Assembly (NCBI GenBank): GCA_964482085.1
Contig: CAYZVS010000008.1
Coordinates: forward strand, 1-48,552
Length of the DNA: 48,552 nucleotides
Direction: 5' to 3'
Source of the DNA: CAIXDN01 sp964482085
Lineage (GTDB): Bacteria > Patescibacteriota > Patescibacteriia > 2-12-FULL-60-25
Shown here one piece after another: positions 23,527 to 31,113 of the stretch. The notes below the pieces were generated by a model, which saw nothing but the letters and a program-made list of their open reading frames with translations, had not been told where the DNA came from and did not search any database. Position 1 is the stretch's first letter, and every line of letters starts with the position of its first letter. The translations under genes and the position numbers were made by a program.

Positions 23527-23555
23527 GTTCTTGTTTTGTTCGTATTTACGAGTGT

Positions 23556-23591
23556 TTGACTTTTGTTCTAGTGCGTTCTATTCTTGTTCTA
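23556..23591 (+). promoter_or_regulatory. lexA promoter with GTTC direct-repeat operators
   Basis: TTGACT (23556-23561), a 17-base spacer and TATTCT (23579-23584), ending eight bases before ATG 23593. GTTCTA occurs three times, at 23565, 23575 and 23586. The last two give GTTC-N7-GTTC, the direct-repeat form of LexA box known from alphaproteobacteria, and they cover the -10 box, as expected for LexA autorepression. Confidence 0.65.
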
Positions 23592-23592
23592 T

Positions 23593-24216
23593 ATGTCAGC
23601 TCCTCTTACGCCAAAACAAAAAGAAGTTCTCGATTACATCGTTAACTTTATTAACGAGCACGGGTATCCCCCGTCGTATCGTGAAATTGCCGGCGGACTT
23701 GAGCTCGCGTCCCCTTCTACGGTTCATACGCATGTTCAGTCATTGCGTACGCGTGGATTTTTACGAGGTGCGGAAACGGCAGGTGGTAATCGCGAGCTTG
23801 AACCAACAGACAAGGCTGTGCGCTGGGGACGCAGTGTTATCTTGCCGCTTAAGGGTTTTATTACGGCTGGTCAACCGATTGAAGCCGTGGAAGAGCGTGA
23901 GACATTCGCCGTTCCGGTGGACCTAGTCCCCGACTCCGCTAATTCTTATGTTTTGCGTGTGAAGGGTGAGTCGATGGTTGATGAAGGAATTTTTGATGGT
24001 GATTATGTGATCGTTGAGCGCAATCCGTCGCCTAAGAACGGTGAAGTGGTCGTTGCGCTTCTCGAGAACGCGTATGCAACACTCAAAAAGTTTTATCGAG
24101 AAAAAGATCGCATCCGATTGCAACCAGCTAACAAAACCATGCAACCGATCTACTGTTATGATCCGTTGATACAAGGTGTTGTGCGTGTCGTAATCCGTTC
24201 GTATAAGCAACTGTAA
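23593..24216 (+). CDS. lexA: LexA SOS repressor
   Basis: A 207-residue repressor. The N-terminal winged helix (LTPKQKEVLDYIVNFINEHG, then PSYREIAGGLELASPSTVHTH) is followed by the S24 peptidase domain. The self-cleavage site is Ala92-Gly93 in GFITAGQPI, the nucleophile Ser127 lies in GESMVDEGI, and the general base Lys165 in YATLKKFY. It represses SOS genes until RecA-stimulated self-cleavage. ATG 23593 is chosen over the upstream TTG because it starts MSAPLTPKQKE. dinB lies two genes downstream. Confidence 0.96.
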   Translation: MSAPLTPKQKEVLDYIVNFINEHGYPPSYREIAGGLELASPSTVHTHVQSLRTRGFLRGAETAGGNRELEPTDKAVRWGRSVILPLKGFITAGQPIEAVEERETFAVPVDLVPDSANSYVLRVKGESMVDEGIFDGDYVIVERNPSPKNGEVVVALLENAYATLKKFYREKDRIRLQPANKTMQPIYCYDPLIQGVVRVVIRSYKQL

Positions 24217-24221
24217 TCCGA

Positions 24222-24307
24222 GATCGAGGAACCGGAGTCGCCAAAATCCAGGCAAGGGCGAGTTGTATCATACAGCTCGTGAATTTGGCGACTCCGGATC
24301 CTTGATC
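24222..24307. repeat. Large nested inverted repeat downstream of lexA
   Basis: Two 24-base arms (24222-24245 and 24284-24307) pair at 22 of 24 positions, with a perfect 14-bp core CCGGAGTCGCCAAA. A second inverted pair (24259-24279, around GAGTTGTAT/ATACAGCTC) sits in the centre. No T run follows, so it is not a standard terminator. It may be a structured RNA, a MITE-like element, or an mRNA processing or operator site. Confidence 0.75.
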
Positions 24308-24321
24308 CGCACAATCGTTTT

Positions 24322-24570
24322 ATGTCCTATGAGTCCATACGTGAGCCTGTCGAGGTACTTGTTGCATTTCGGCAAAACAAGCCTGAACCCATGATGTTTA
24401 AATGGGGAAAGCAGCACTATCAGGTTAAGCAAGTCAATTTGGTGCATGCCGAGCGTGTTGGTCGGGAAAAAGTCTATTATTTTTCCGTGTCCGACGATGC
24501 AAACGCTTATCGCCTTTCTTTTTATACAGAGTCGCTTGGATGGCAGTTGGAAGAAATGTGTGTGCTATGA
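24322..24570 (+). CDS. Small conserved protein, possibly DUF6504-like
   Basis: An 82-residue beta-rich protein (PVEVLVAFRQNKPEPMMFKW, VYYFSVSDDANAYRLSFY, WQLEEMCVL). The order of a W/F-W-x-x-x-x-Y-x-V segment, a basic middle part and a Tyr/Leu-rich last strand resembles small DUF6504 proteins encoded next to Y-family or DnaE2 polymerases in other bacteria; this is from memory and unverified. It ends three bases before dinB, which supports a link to translesion synthesis. A CACAAT box six bases before the ATG suggests a leaderless start just after the large inverted repeat. Confidence 0.55.
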   Translation: MSYESIREPVEVLVAFRQNKPEPMMFKWGKQHYQVKQVNLVHAERVGREKVYYFSVSDDANAYRLSFYTESLGWQLEEMCVL

Positions 24571-24573
24571 AGA

Positions 24574-25851
24574 ATGCTTATGCCCGAGCGGATTATTATT
24601 CACGTCGACATGAATTCGTATTTTGCTTCTGTAGAACAGCAAGCGAATCCGACTTTGCGTGGACGTCCCGTGGGCGTATGCGCGTACTTGCATCCGCAGG
24701 GTTGCGTAATCGCTGCATCGGTCGAGGCTAAGCAAAGAGGCGTTACAGTTGGTATGACGGTTGAGCAGGCTCGTGACGCTTGCCCAAAAATGCTCTTTGT
24801 TCAGAATGATCCAGCCAAATATCGGGCCGTCACTTCTCGTTTATTCAAGATTTTGCACGAATTATCGGATACGATCGAGCATTACTCGATTGATGAGGCA
24901 TTTGTTGATTTGACGGGTTGGGTACGTGATACGGCTGAAGCGGCATTTTTAGTGAGTCGAGTGAAATATCGTTTAACGCATGAGATTGGGGATTGGTTGC
25001 GTTGTTCTGCTGGTATTGCGCCGACGCGTTTTCTAGCTAAGTTTGGATCAGATAGGAAGAAGCCGGACGGACTGGTGATTATCACGTCTGAAAATCTTGA
25101 TGAGCATTTGTCTCGTGTGAATCTAGAAGACTTATGTGGTATCGGTCCCCGGCTTCGTCGACGTTTGGAGCGGTATGGAATCCGTACGCCACTTGAGCTC
25201 AAGTATCATCCTATCGGTAATTTGATGCGTTTGCTCGGTAAGAATGGATATTATTGGTGGAGTCGTTTGCGGGCCGTGGAATGCGAGAGGCTTTCTGATG
25301 GCGATGCGCTTCCTAAATCCGTCGGACATTCTTACTGTGTTCCTGATCGTGTGAATCGTGAAGGAAATGTCGAAGCCGTGCTGACCAAGCTTGCAGAACG
25401 TGCCGGAAGACGGTTGCGGGCATATGGACTTTTGGCCGGGAGTATTTCTGTTGCGATTGGTTTGCGTAAATCTCGAGAATACATTGGCGACTGGACGCGC
25501 TTTGATGAGCCGGCCGATGATTCGTTTTCTATCGTCAGACAAACGTCGCGTTTATTACAAGGCGTATGGCAGAGAGAGTCTGTGAGTTTTTTGGCGGTTA
25601 CTTTAGGTGACCTATCTCTTCCGACCGGACAATTGCGGTTTGGCGATTTGCTTGAACAGGCGTCCGGCGCTCATGATGCGCCTGGGTTACGCGATTCAGG
25701 CGCCTTGCGCGTATCTAAATCGGTGGATGTTATACGGGATCGTTACGGTGATCGTTCTATCGTTTTTGGGCGTATGTTTCGTTTGAATGGTGATGAGGCA
25801 CCGGATCGTATCGGTTTTAGGAAGATTGTCGGGGCGGGATATGAGGGGTAA
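24574..25851 (+). CDS. dinB: Y-family DNA polymerase (DinB / Pol IV)
   Basis: A 425-residue translesion polymerase. The catalytic Asp12 lies in IHVDMNSYFASVEQ, and Asp107-Glu108 in HYSIDEAFVDL. A helix-hairpin-helix motif in the thumb reads LCGIGPRLRRRLERYG, followed by a little-finger domain of usual length. It makes short error-prone patches past lesions. An ATG at 24580 is an alternative start. The location downstream of lexA suggests SOS control, although I see no GTTC repeats directly upstream. The next gene's predicted -10 box overlaps its stop codon. Confidence 0.95.
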   Translation: MLMPERIIIHVDMNSYFASVEQQANPTLRGRPVGVCAYLHPQGCVIAASVEAKQRGVTVGMTVEQARDACPKMLFVQNDPAKYRAVTSRLFKILHELSDTIEHYSIDEAFVDLTGWVRDTAEAAFLVSRVKYRLTHEIGDWLRCSAGIAPTRFLAKFGSDRKKPDGLVIITSENLDEHLSRVNLEDLCGIGPRLRRRLERYGIRTPLELKYHPIGNLMRLLGKNGYYWWSRLRAVECERLSDGDALPKSVGHSYCVPDRVNREGNVEAVLTKLAERAGRRLRAYGLLAGSISVAIGLRKSREYIGDWTRFDEPADDSFSIVRQTSRLLQGVWQRESVSFLAVTLGDLSLPTGQLRFGDLLEQASGAHDAPGLRDSGALRVSKSVDVIRDRYGDRSIVFGRMFRLNGDEAPDRIGFRKIVGAGYEG

Positions 25852-25854
25852 GAT
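25849..25854 (+). promoter_or_regulatory. -10 box for the 25861 gene, overlapping the dinB stop
   Basis: TAAGAT uses the TAA stop of dinB and ends six bases before the ATG at 25861. Confidence 0.35.
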
Positions 25855-25860
25855 CTGTTT

Positions 25861-26145
25861 ATGCCTAGTTGGAGGATATATCTTTTTTTGCTGGTTTTGA
25901 TCGGGATGTCGATCTCCTTTGGGTATTTGCGTTTGAGCGGAACAAAGCTTGATTTTGCTAAGAATCCAGAACCGGGGGCTATTGAACGGACTATCGTTAC
26001 AGATGCCTCGCTGTTAAAAGCGACGAATCCCGCTTTTTATCAGGACGCTATCGACGGTGATTGGGTTTTACGATATGAAACGCATTTAGACTTGTATCGT
26101 CCGAGTGATTCGCGCGTGATTCAACGTGCTTCTCTCGTTAAATAG
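25861..26145 (+). CDS. Small membrane-anchored protein of unknown function
   Basis: A 94-residue protein with one N-terminal transmembrane helix (about 6-25, IYLFLLVLIGMSISFGYLRL) and an extracytoplasmic part of about 65 residues (from SGTKLDFAKNPEPG to the C terminus) with no recognised motif. It ends two bases before the EndoQ start, so it is probably co-transcribed with it and perhaps with dinB. Its role in a DNA repair block is not obvious; it may only share the transcript. Confidence 0.6.
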   Translation: MPSWRIYLFLLVLIGMSISFGYLRLSGTKLDFAKNPEPGAIERTIVTDASLLKATNPAFYQDAIDGDWVLRYETHLDLYRPSDSRVIQRASLVK

Positions 26146-26146
26146 T

Positions 26147-27376
26147 ATGCGCGTGATTACGGATTTTCATTTGCATTCCAAATGGTCCAGAGCCTGTTCT
26201 AAAGAGTTAACGATACGCAATATCGCCTTGACTTGTGAGCGGAAAGGAATCGATTTTGTCGGAACATCCGATTTTACGCATCCGGCATGGCGCGAAGAAA
26301 TTGGTCGAGAGCTCACTGATCAAGGTGATGGGACATTTCAACTCTCGGACGATACGTCAAAGACGCGATTTTTATTGTCGACGGAGCTTTCTTGTATTTA
26401 TAAGCGTGGCGGTAAAGTGAGGCGTGTTCATCATTGCGTTTTGTGTTCCTCGCTTGAAGGTGTCGATCGTTTTACCAAAGCACTCCTTGCGCGAGGTTGT
26501 AACTTGAAGGCGGATGGTCGCCCGATCCTTGGTATTGATTCAGAGGATTTGCTCAAGATGTTATTGGAGGCGGATCCACTTGCGCTTCTTATTCCTGCGC
26601 ATGCTTGGACACCGTGGTTTGCTATCTTTGGATCGATGTCGGGATTTGACTCGATAGAAGAATGTTTTGGTGAGATGACGCCGCATGTACATGCGATTGA
26701 GACTGGCCTTTCTTCAGATCCGAAAATGAATTGGCGACTTCCGTCGCTGGATTCTATTTTTCTTGTTTCCAATTCTGATGCGCATTCACTCGACAAACTT
26801 GGTCGTGAGGCAAATGTGTTTGATATGGATCAGCCGAGCTTTTCTGAGTTGCGGCGTATTTTGGTTGAGAAAGATGTTTCTAAATTTATTGAAACGATTG
26901 AGTTTTTTCCGGAAGAGGGTAAGTATCATGTCGATGGACATCGTTTGTGTAAATTTTCTTGCAATCCAACCGAGACAAAGAAATTAAAAGGTTTGTGCCC
27001 TGTTTGTGGAAAACCGCTCACGATCGGTGTCTTGCATCGTGTAGATGATTTAGCAACGCGTCCTGAAGGTGAACGTGGAAAACTAGCCGTACCATATCGT
27101 TCTATTGTTCCTCTTGCTGAGTTAATTGGTAGTGTTCTAAGTGTTGGCGCCTCTTCAAAAAAAGTAGGAAAAGAAGTTGCTAAACTCGTAACGGATGGAC
27201 GTACGGAGTTTGGAGTTTTGTTGGATATCGTGCCAGAAAAACTTTTAGATGTTTCTTCACCGGAAATTGTGGAGGCGATTGTTCGGATGCGTGAAGGACA
27301 TATGGATATTTCTTCCGGATATGACGGTGAATACGGCAAAATCCGTGTCTCGGCGGAGAAGCTGAACAAGGTATAG
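26147..27376 (+). CDS. Endonuclease Q-like PHP-domain nuclease
   Basis: A 409-residue protein with an N-terminal PHP domain (DFHLHSKWSRACSKELTI; His8 and His10, with a later SDAH at 210-213) and a C-terminal zinc element (Cys268, Cys272, Cys284, Cys287) in KFSCNPTETKKLKGLCPVCG. The trailing part VLHRVDDLATRP is the pattern I associate with EndoQ, which nicks DNA 5' to deaminated bases such as uracil and hypoxanthine and to AP sites. EndoQ is best known from archaea and is rarer in bacteria. ATG 26147 is used because it begins MRVITDFHLH. It follows the small membrane gene and dinB, giving a lesion-handling block. Confidence 0.85.
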   Translation: MRVITDFHLHSKWSRACSKELTIRNIALTCERKGIDFVGTSDFTHPAWREEIGRELTDQGDGTFQLSDDTSKTRFLLSTELSCIYKRGGKVRRVHHCVLCSSLEGVDRFTKALLARGCNLKADGRPILGIDSEDLLKMLLEADPLALLIPAHAWTPWFAIFGSMSGFDSIEECFGEMTPHVHAIETGLSSDPKMNWRLPSLDSIFLVSNSDAHSLDKLGREANVFDMDQPSFSELRRILVEKDVSKFIETIEFFPEEGKYHVDGHRLCKFSCNPTETKKLKGLCPVCGKPLTIGVLHRVDDLATRPEGERGKLAVPYRSIVPLAELIGSVLSVGASSKKVGKEVAKLVTDGRTEFGVLLDIVPEKLLDVSSPEIVEAIVRMREGHMDISSGYDGEYGKIRVSAEKLNKV

Positions 27377-27400
27377 CAACAATCTTTCTCTCTGGAGAAA

Positions 27401-27431
27401 TAAAAATCCCTCAGCCTGTTGCTGAGGGATT
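27401..27431 (-). terminator. Terminator of the Lys/Arg-rich peptide gene
   Basis: AATCCCTCAGC pairs with GCTGAGGGATT around five bases, followed on the minus strand by TTTTTATTT. GGAGAA and TTCTCC copies around it (27395-27400, 27430-27435, 27445-27450) could form alternative hairpins. Confidence 0.85.
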
Positions 27432-27456
27432 CTCCTCCGTTTTTGGAGAAGTGCGA

Positions 27457-27573
27457 CTACGCGCGCTTCTTCGCAGCCTTACGCTTAGGTGCAGCCTTAC
27501 GCTTAGGTGCAGCCTTACGCTTGGTTGTCTTTTTTACTGCCTTGCGCTTTGCTGGTTTCTTTTTCATTGCCAT
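27457..27573 (-). CDS. 38-residue Lys/Arg/Ala-rich basic peptide
   Basis: On the minus strand, ATG 27573 opens a 38-residue frame beginning MAMKKKPAKRKAVKKTTKRK and ending in KRKAAP-type repeats (…AAKKRA). An 18-bp unit (GCAGCCTTACGCTTAGGT on the plus strand) is repeated two and a half times at 27473-27526. The composition resembles the tail of histone H1-like Hc1/Hc2 or HU-tail proteins, so nucleic-acid binding is likely. An AGGAG ribosome site lies ten bases upstream and a strong terminator follows, supporting a real gene too short for usual cut-offs. The leader to 27698 is about 100 bases and contains the palindrome ACCGATCGGT. Confidence 0.7.
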   Translation of the reverse strand: MAMKKKPAKRKAVKKTTKRKAAPKRKAAPKRKAAKKRA

Positions 27574-27698
27574 GTGGGTTCAACTCCTTTCTGTTTTCAC
27601 CGTCGGAATTAATTACCGATCGGTGCTCGTCGTACGCGTCCTGAAGATCACGTTAACGATAGCAAGTGAAGTATAACACAGATTATTTAAAATGTGCG

Positions 27699-28319
27699 TC
27701 AAGTGCGTGATGTGGATAGTCGAAATGCTTGCATGTTGACTCCACTTATTGTTAAAGGAACTTTTTCAAATTTATTTTTTTTATTTTTTACTAATTTGCG
27801 TGCAGCTTCCGTCAAAAGTATTTCTCCTCGCTCTGCAACGTCTTCACCGAGTTTAGATGCAAGGTTTAATTCATTGCCGTACATGTCTTCACAGAAGAGT
27901 AACACCGGTCCATGTCCGATACCGATAGAAACATGTACGTCGCTTACGTCATCTGTCATCAAGTTAGCGACTTCCAAGTCGTGATGAATTTGTATTGATG
28001 CTGCGACGGCATCTTCTGGTTTTGGAAATACCGCAAAACAATTGTCGGCTTCAAACTTGATTACGACGCCTTTGTTATGGGTTACGATCGGTTGGACGAT
28101 GCGACGCATGCGTTGAATCATTGCTAAGTAGTGGATAATTCCATAGCGCTGCACGGTCCGAGAAAAACCTGACATGTCGAGAATGAAGATCGTACGGACT
28201 TGCTCAAAGCTTCTTAGGATCTTTTTATCGAGCGTTCTGGAATTTTCTGGATGCTCTATGCGCTCGTCGAGTAAGGTGTAGAGGAGCTCGCAAGAGGGGA
28301 GGGATTTAGCTTTTTTCAT
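27699..28319 (-). CDS. Stand-alone class III adenylate/guanylate cyclase-like protein
   Basis: A 206-residue protein made of little more than a class III nucleotidyl cyclase domain. Metal-binding Asp48 lies in FILDMSGFSRTVQRYG and Asp92 in VIKFEADNCFAVF; Lys88 and Asp145 (CEDMYGN) fit adenine-selecting positions. The N-x3-R motif that stabilises the transition state reads NLASK (Asn152, Lys156), so the arginine is a lysine. There is no sensor or membrane domain. It may be a true adenylate cyclase or a degenerate nucleotide-binding regulator. No CRP-like protein is in the window. Confidence 0.8.
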   Translation of the reverse strand: MKKAKSLPSCELLYTLLDERIEHPENSRTLDKKILRSFEQVRTIFILDMSGFSRTVQRYGIIHYLAMIQRMRRIVQPIVTHNKGVVIKFEADNCFAVFPKPEDAVAASIQIHHDLEVANLMTDDVSDVHVSIGIGHGPVLLFCEDMYGNELNLASKLGEDVAERGEILLTEAARKLVKNKKNKFEKVPLTISGVNMQAFRLSTSRT

Positions 28320-28331
28320 ATGTAGGACATC

Positions 28332-28480
28332 TTGACAGTTAGCATAAATAATGTCATTCTTTCTGTGGATATCAACGTGCGAAAGTCCGTCCTATGGTCG
28401 GGGAAGTGGTCGCGCAGACGTGAATCCGTATTCATTCGTTAACGCACGATTGTTCCCTTTACCGGGAACGATTAACCCAC
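28332..28480 (+). promoter_or_regulatory. Promoter and long structured leader of the RRM gene
   Basis: TTGACA (28332-28337) with a CATTCT or TCATTC box 16-17 bases on. The leader is then about 115 bases, in contrast with the leaderless genes here. A hairpin at 28449-28472 (ATTGTTCCC/GGGAACGAT) ends eight bases before the ATG and could hide the start region. Confidence 0.5.
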
Positions 28481-28750
28481 ATGCCCACAAAGTTGTTTGT
28501 TGGTGGCATCCCGTACCGAACGTCGGACGAGGAACTCCGCCAACACTTCGCACAGGCTGGTGAGGTGCTCTCTGTCTACATCCCCATGGATCGTGAGACG
28601 CAGCGTCCGCGTGGTTTCGCCTTCGTAGAGATGGCGGAAGACGCCGCTGCCGACAACGCGATTACCATGTTTGATGGTACGGACATGGGCGGTCGCCGCA
28701 TTGCGGTGAACAAGGCCCGTCCGATGGAAGCCCGCGCCCCTCGCGCCTAA
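28481..28750 (+). CDS. RRM-domain RNA-binding protein
   Basis: An 89-residue single RRM protein. RNP2 reads LFVGGI (5-10) and RNP1 RGFAFVEM (about 44-51), and the loop DRETQRPRG is typical of the bacterial/plant glycine-rich RRM type. A short Arg-rich tail (MEARAPRA) ends the protein. Such proteins act as RNA chaperones, often cold-induced; the long, hairpin-bearing leader fits post-transcriptional control but does not prove it. It is followed by a strong terminator shared with the convergent gatB. Confidence 0.93.
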   Translation: MPTKLFVGGIPYRTSDEELRQHFAQAGEVLSVYIPMDRETQRPRGFAFVEMAEDAAADNAITMFDGTDMGGRRIAVNKARPMEARAPRA

Positions 28751-28762
28751 TCGCTCAGCGAT

Positions 28763-28797
28763 ACAAAAATCCATCCTTTCGAGGATGGATTTTTGTT
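28763..28797. terminator. Bidirectional terminator between the RRM gene and gatB
   Basis: ACAAAAATCCATCC pairs with GGATGGATTTTTGT around a six-base loop, with T runs on both strands. It adjoins the gatB stop codon at 28798. Confidence 0.93.
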
Positions 28798-30333
28798 TTA
28801 TAATCCGATTTGTTTCTTTATTTCTTTTTCCGCTTCTTCCGGATTTGCTCTACCTTCCGTTGATTTCATGACAACACCCAGAAACCATTTGATGAGTGGA
28901 AGTTTTCCAGCTTTGATCTCTGCGACTTTGTCTGGATTTTGAGAGAGGAGTTCACTCACGAGTTTTGTGATGGCTTCCGGATCATTCATCTGACCAAAGT
29001 TATGTTCTTCCATCAGTTGTGACGGATCGCCACCTGTATCAACCATGATTTGCAACAGCTTTTGCGCGTTGGATGAATTGATTTTTTCAGTGCCGATAAG
29101 ATGCAGGAATTCTGCAAAGTTTTCTGGAGTGATGTTAGCTTGTTTGATGGACTTACCTTGTGCAGAAAGAATTCCAGCAAGCTTACTCCCGAGCCAACCG
29201 GAAACGAGTTTCGCGTATTTAGTTTTATGCGCGGCAAGTAATTCTCCACCGCTTACATCGTTACGCTTATCAGAAGCTTCCAGCCAACCGCCAACTTCTC
29301 CGAGCGTTTGTTCTGCAAAATCGGCCCAACCTTCATTGGCGACAAGTACGCGTACGTCGTCAGCATGAAAGCCCCACTCTTCTATCATGCGGAAACGGCG
29401 AGCGGCTGGAAGCTCTGGAAGTCGAGAGCGTTCTTCTTCACGAATCGCTTTCAAGTCGAGCGGAAGCAAATCTGGTTCTGGAAAAAAACGATAGTCAGCG
29501 TTCGTTTCTTTTAAGCGTTGCTCAAAGGTGACGCCTTTATTTTCATCAAAGCCGCGCGTTGCTCCTTCTGGAACTCCGCCCGCATTGTAAATGTCGAGCT
29601 GACGCTGAATTTCATATGCGAGTCCGTGCTCAACCGAACGGAATGAATTCAGGTTTTTGATTTCTACTTTTGGATTGAGGCCGGCCTTGAGTGGCTTATT
29701 GTCATCATCGACTTCAAGGAGCGAGATGTTTGCGTCGCAACGCATGAAGCCTTTTTCCATATCGGCATCAGAAGCGCCGATGGCTCGCAAGACTGCCTGA
29801 AGTTCTTGTAGGAATGAACGCGCTTCATTTGGTGTACGAATGTCCGGCTCGGTGACGATTTCTAGAAGTGGCTGACCGGCACGATTAAAGTCGACCAAGG
29901 TTGAGCTGGAAACGGCGTCATGAATATTTTTTGCGGCGTCTTCCTCCAAGTGCGCGCGAGTGATGCCAACGCGGATGCGATTACGAGGTGGAACGTTTCC
30001 GGGGACTTCAATATCAAAATGACCATTGATACAGATGGGATGATCGTATTGGGATATCTGATATCCCTTAGGTAGGTCGGGATAGAAGTAATTCTTGCGA
30101 TCAAAATGCGCTTCATCAGGAATACGGCAACCAAGCGCCAAACCAACACGAACACCCAAACGTAGCGCCTCGGCGTTTACGGCGGGAAGTGCGCCGGCTT
30201 GTCCGGTGCAGACGTGGCAGATCGCCGTATTTGGCGGTTCGCTGTCATCGACGTTTGCGCAAGCGCAAAACATCTTACTTTTGGTTTTGAGTCGGACGTG
30301 GATTTCCAGTCCGATGATCGGTATGAGGCGCAT
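28798..30333 (-). CDS. gatB: Asp/Glu-tRNA(Asn/Gln) amidotransferase subunit B
   Basis: A 511-residue GatB, the kinase-like subunit of GatCAB that activates mischarged Glu-tRNA-Gln or Asp-tRNA-Asn before amidation by GatA. The N terminus IGLEIHVRLKTKSKMFCACA and KGYQISQYDHPI are diagnostic. A zinc site is formed by Cys23, Cys25, Cys39 and Cys42. The helical and YqeY-like C-terminal domains are complete (…EKEIKKQIGL). gatA and gatC are not in the window. The two membrane genes upstream are 17 bases away; a TAGGGT box before the ATG may give a separate transcript. Confidence 0.97.
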   Translation of the reverse strand: MRLIPIIGLEIHVRLKTKSKMFCACANVDDSEPPNTAICHVCTGQAGALPAVNAEALRLGVRVGLALGCRIPDEAHFDRKNYFYPDLPKGYQISQYDHPICINGHFDIEVPGNVPPRNRIRVGITRAHLEEDAAKNIHDAVSSSTLVDFNRAGQPLLEIVTEPDIRTPNEARSFLQELQAVLRAIGASDADMEKGFMRCDANISLLEVDDDNKPLKAGLNPKVEIKNLNSFRSVEHGLAYEIQRQLDIYNAGGVPEGATRGFDENKGVTFEQRLKETNADYRFFPEPDLLPLDLKAIREEERSRLPELPAARRFRMIEEWGFHADDVRVLVANEGWADFAEQTLGEVGGWLEASDKRNDVSGGELLAAHKTKYAKLVSGWLGSKLAGILSAQGKSIKQANITPENFAEFLHLIGTEKINSSNAQKLLQIMVDTGGDPSQLMEEHNFGQMNDPEAITKLVSELLSQNPDKVAEIKAGKLPLIKWFLGVVMKSTEGRANPEEAEKEIKKQIGL

Positions 30334-30340
30334 AGGTCAC

Positions 30341-30346
30341 ACCCTA
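30341..30346 (-). promoter_or_regulatory. Possible -10 box of gatB
   Basis: TAGGGT on the minus strand, ending seven bases before the gatB ATG. Confidence 0.35.
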
Positions 30347-30350
30347 CGCC

Positions 30351-31109
30351 TTAGCGTGTCTTTTTCAAGGAGTGATAAATCTTAACCTGAAAGATCACGG
30401 ATAGTGGCAAGAATATAGCTTGGACGATTCCGGAAAGAATTCCTTGCAAGCCATCGGCCATGTTGACCTGCATGCCACCCAAGGTGCGTCCAACGGCTGC
30501 GAATGCAAAGGCTTTTTCAAACCCTACAAAAAGTCCGATAACTAGCAGGAGTAACATCGTGAAAAGTGCGGCGAGGAGTCCAACCAGAACGCCACTTGCG
30601 ATGATGCGTCCAAAGGTTGCCCACCATCGTCCTTTTACGAGTTCACGTGATGCCGCAAGAGACTGTGCGCCACGGAGACCACTTTCCAGCATGATGATCG
30701 GCGCAAAGGCAAAGGCGACCGACATCCAGATGCCGGGAAGCACAAAAATGACCAAACCACCTGCAACGGCGAGTGAACGCAAAACCATGATCCACACAAA
30801 AGGCCAGAAAAGCCCGCGACCTCGGACGTCGTCGTGTTTTGCTTTGGTATCACCTGCGTCCCGCTTACGGATGACGTCGGTCAGGATCAGGGTTGTGTGA
30901 ATGATGATGGCCGCGCCGGCAAGGACAGCGATCGTTTGCAAAATGATTGCACCGGTTTTGGGTAAGGGACTTGAGAGTAAGGTTGCGATAAAACCCAGGA
31001 GCGATGCGCCAAGAAAGCGTATCGATAATTCAAGGTTGGATTTCCAATCGCGAATGAACTGGTCCCATCCAGAGCCGAGGAGTTCACCGAAGGTAAGGAG
31101 CGGTTTCAT
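30351..31109 (-). CDS. Polytopic membrane protein, paralogue B
   Basis: A 252-residue protein with about six transmembrane helices. It shares with the upstream gene the motif FVLPGIWMSVAFAFAPIIML and the following LVKGRWWATFGR, and both begin with a Gly/Asp-rich segment followed by an aromatic amphipathic helix (GELLGSGWDQFIRDW). This layout is like the membrane domain of glycerophosphodiester phosphodiesterase-type proteins and other DUF families, without any catalytic residues. ATG 31109 is used because it is four bases after the stop of the paralogue. No function is assigned. Confidence 0.75.
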   Translation of the reverse strand: MKPLLTFGELLGSGWDQFIRDWKSNLELSIRFLGASLLGFIATLLSSPLPKTGAIILQTIAVLAGAAIIIHTTLILTDVIRKRDAGDTKAKHDDVRGRGLFWPFVWIMVLRSLAVAGGLVIFVLPGIWMSVAFAFAPIIMLESGLRGAQSLAASRELVKGRWWATFGRIIASGVLVGLLAALFTMLLLLVIGLFVGFEKAFAFAAVGRTLGGMQVNMADGLQGILSGIVQAIFLPLSVIFQVKIYHSLKKTR

Positions 31110-31113
31110 AAAT

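Noticed and set aside
24222..24307. The nested inverted repeat as a simple lexA terminator
   Set aside because: No T run follows either arm and the 24-base arms are far longer than other terminators here. It is kept as an unexplained repeat.
27473..27526. The 18-bp tandem units as a CRISPR or minisatellite array
   Set aside because: There are no spacers, only about three copies, and the units are codons of a Lys/Arg-rich peptide.
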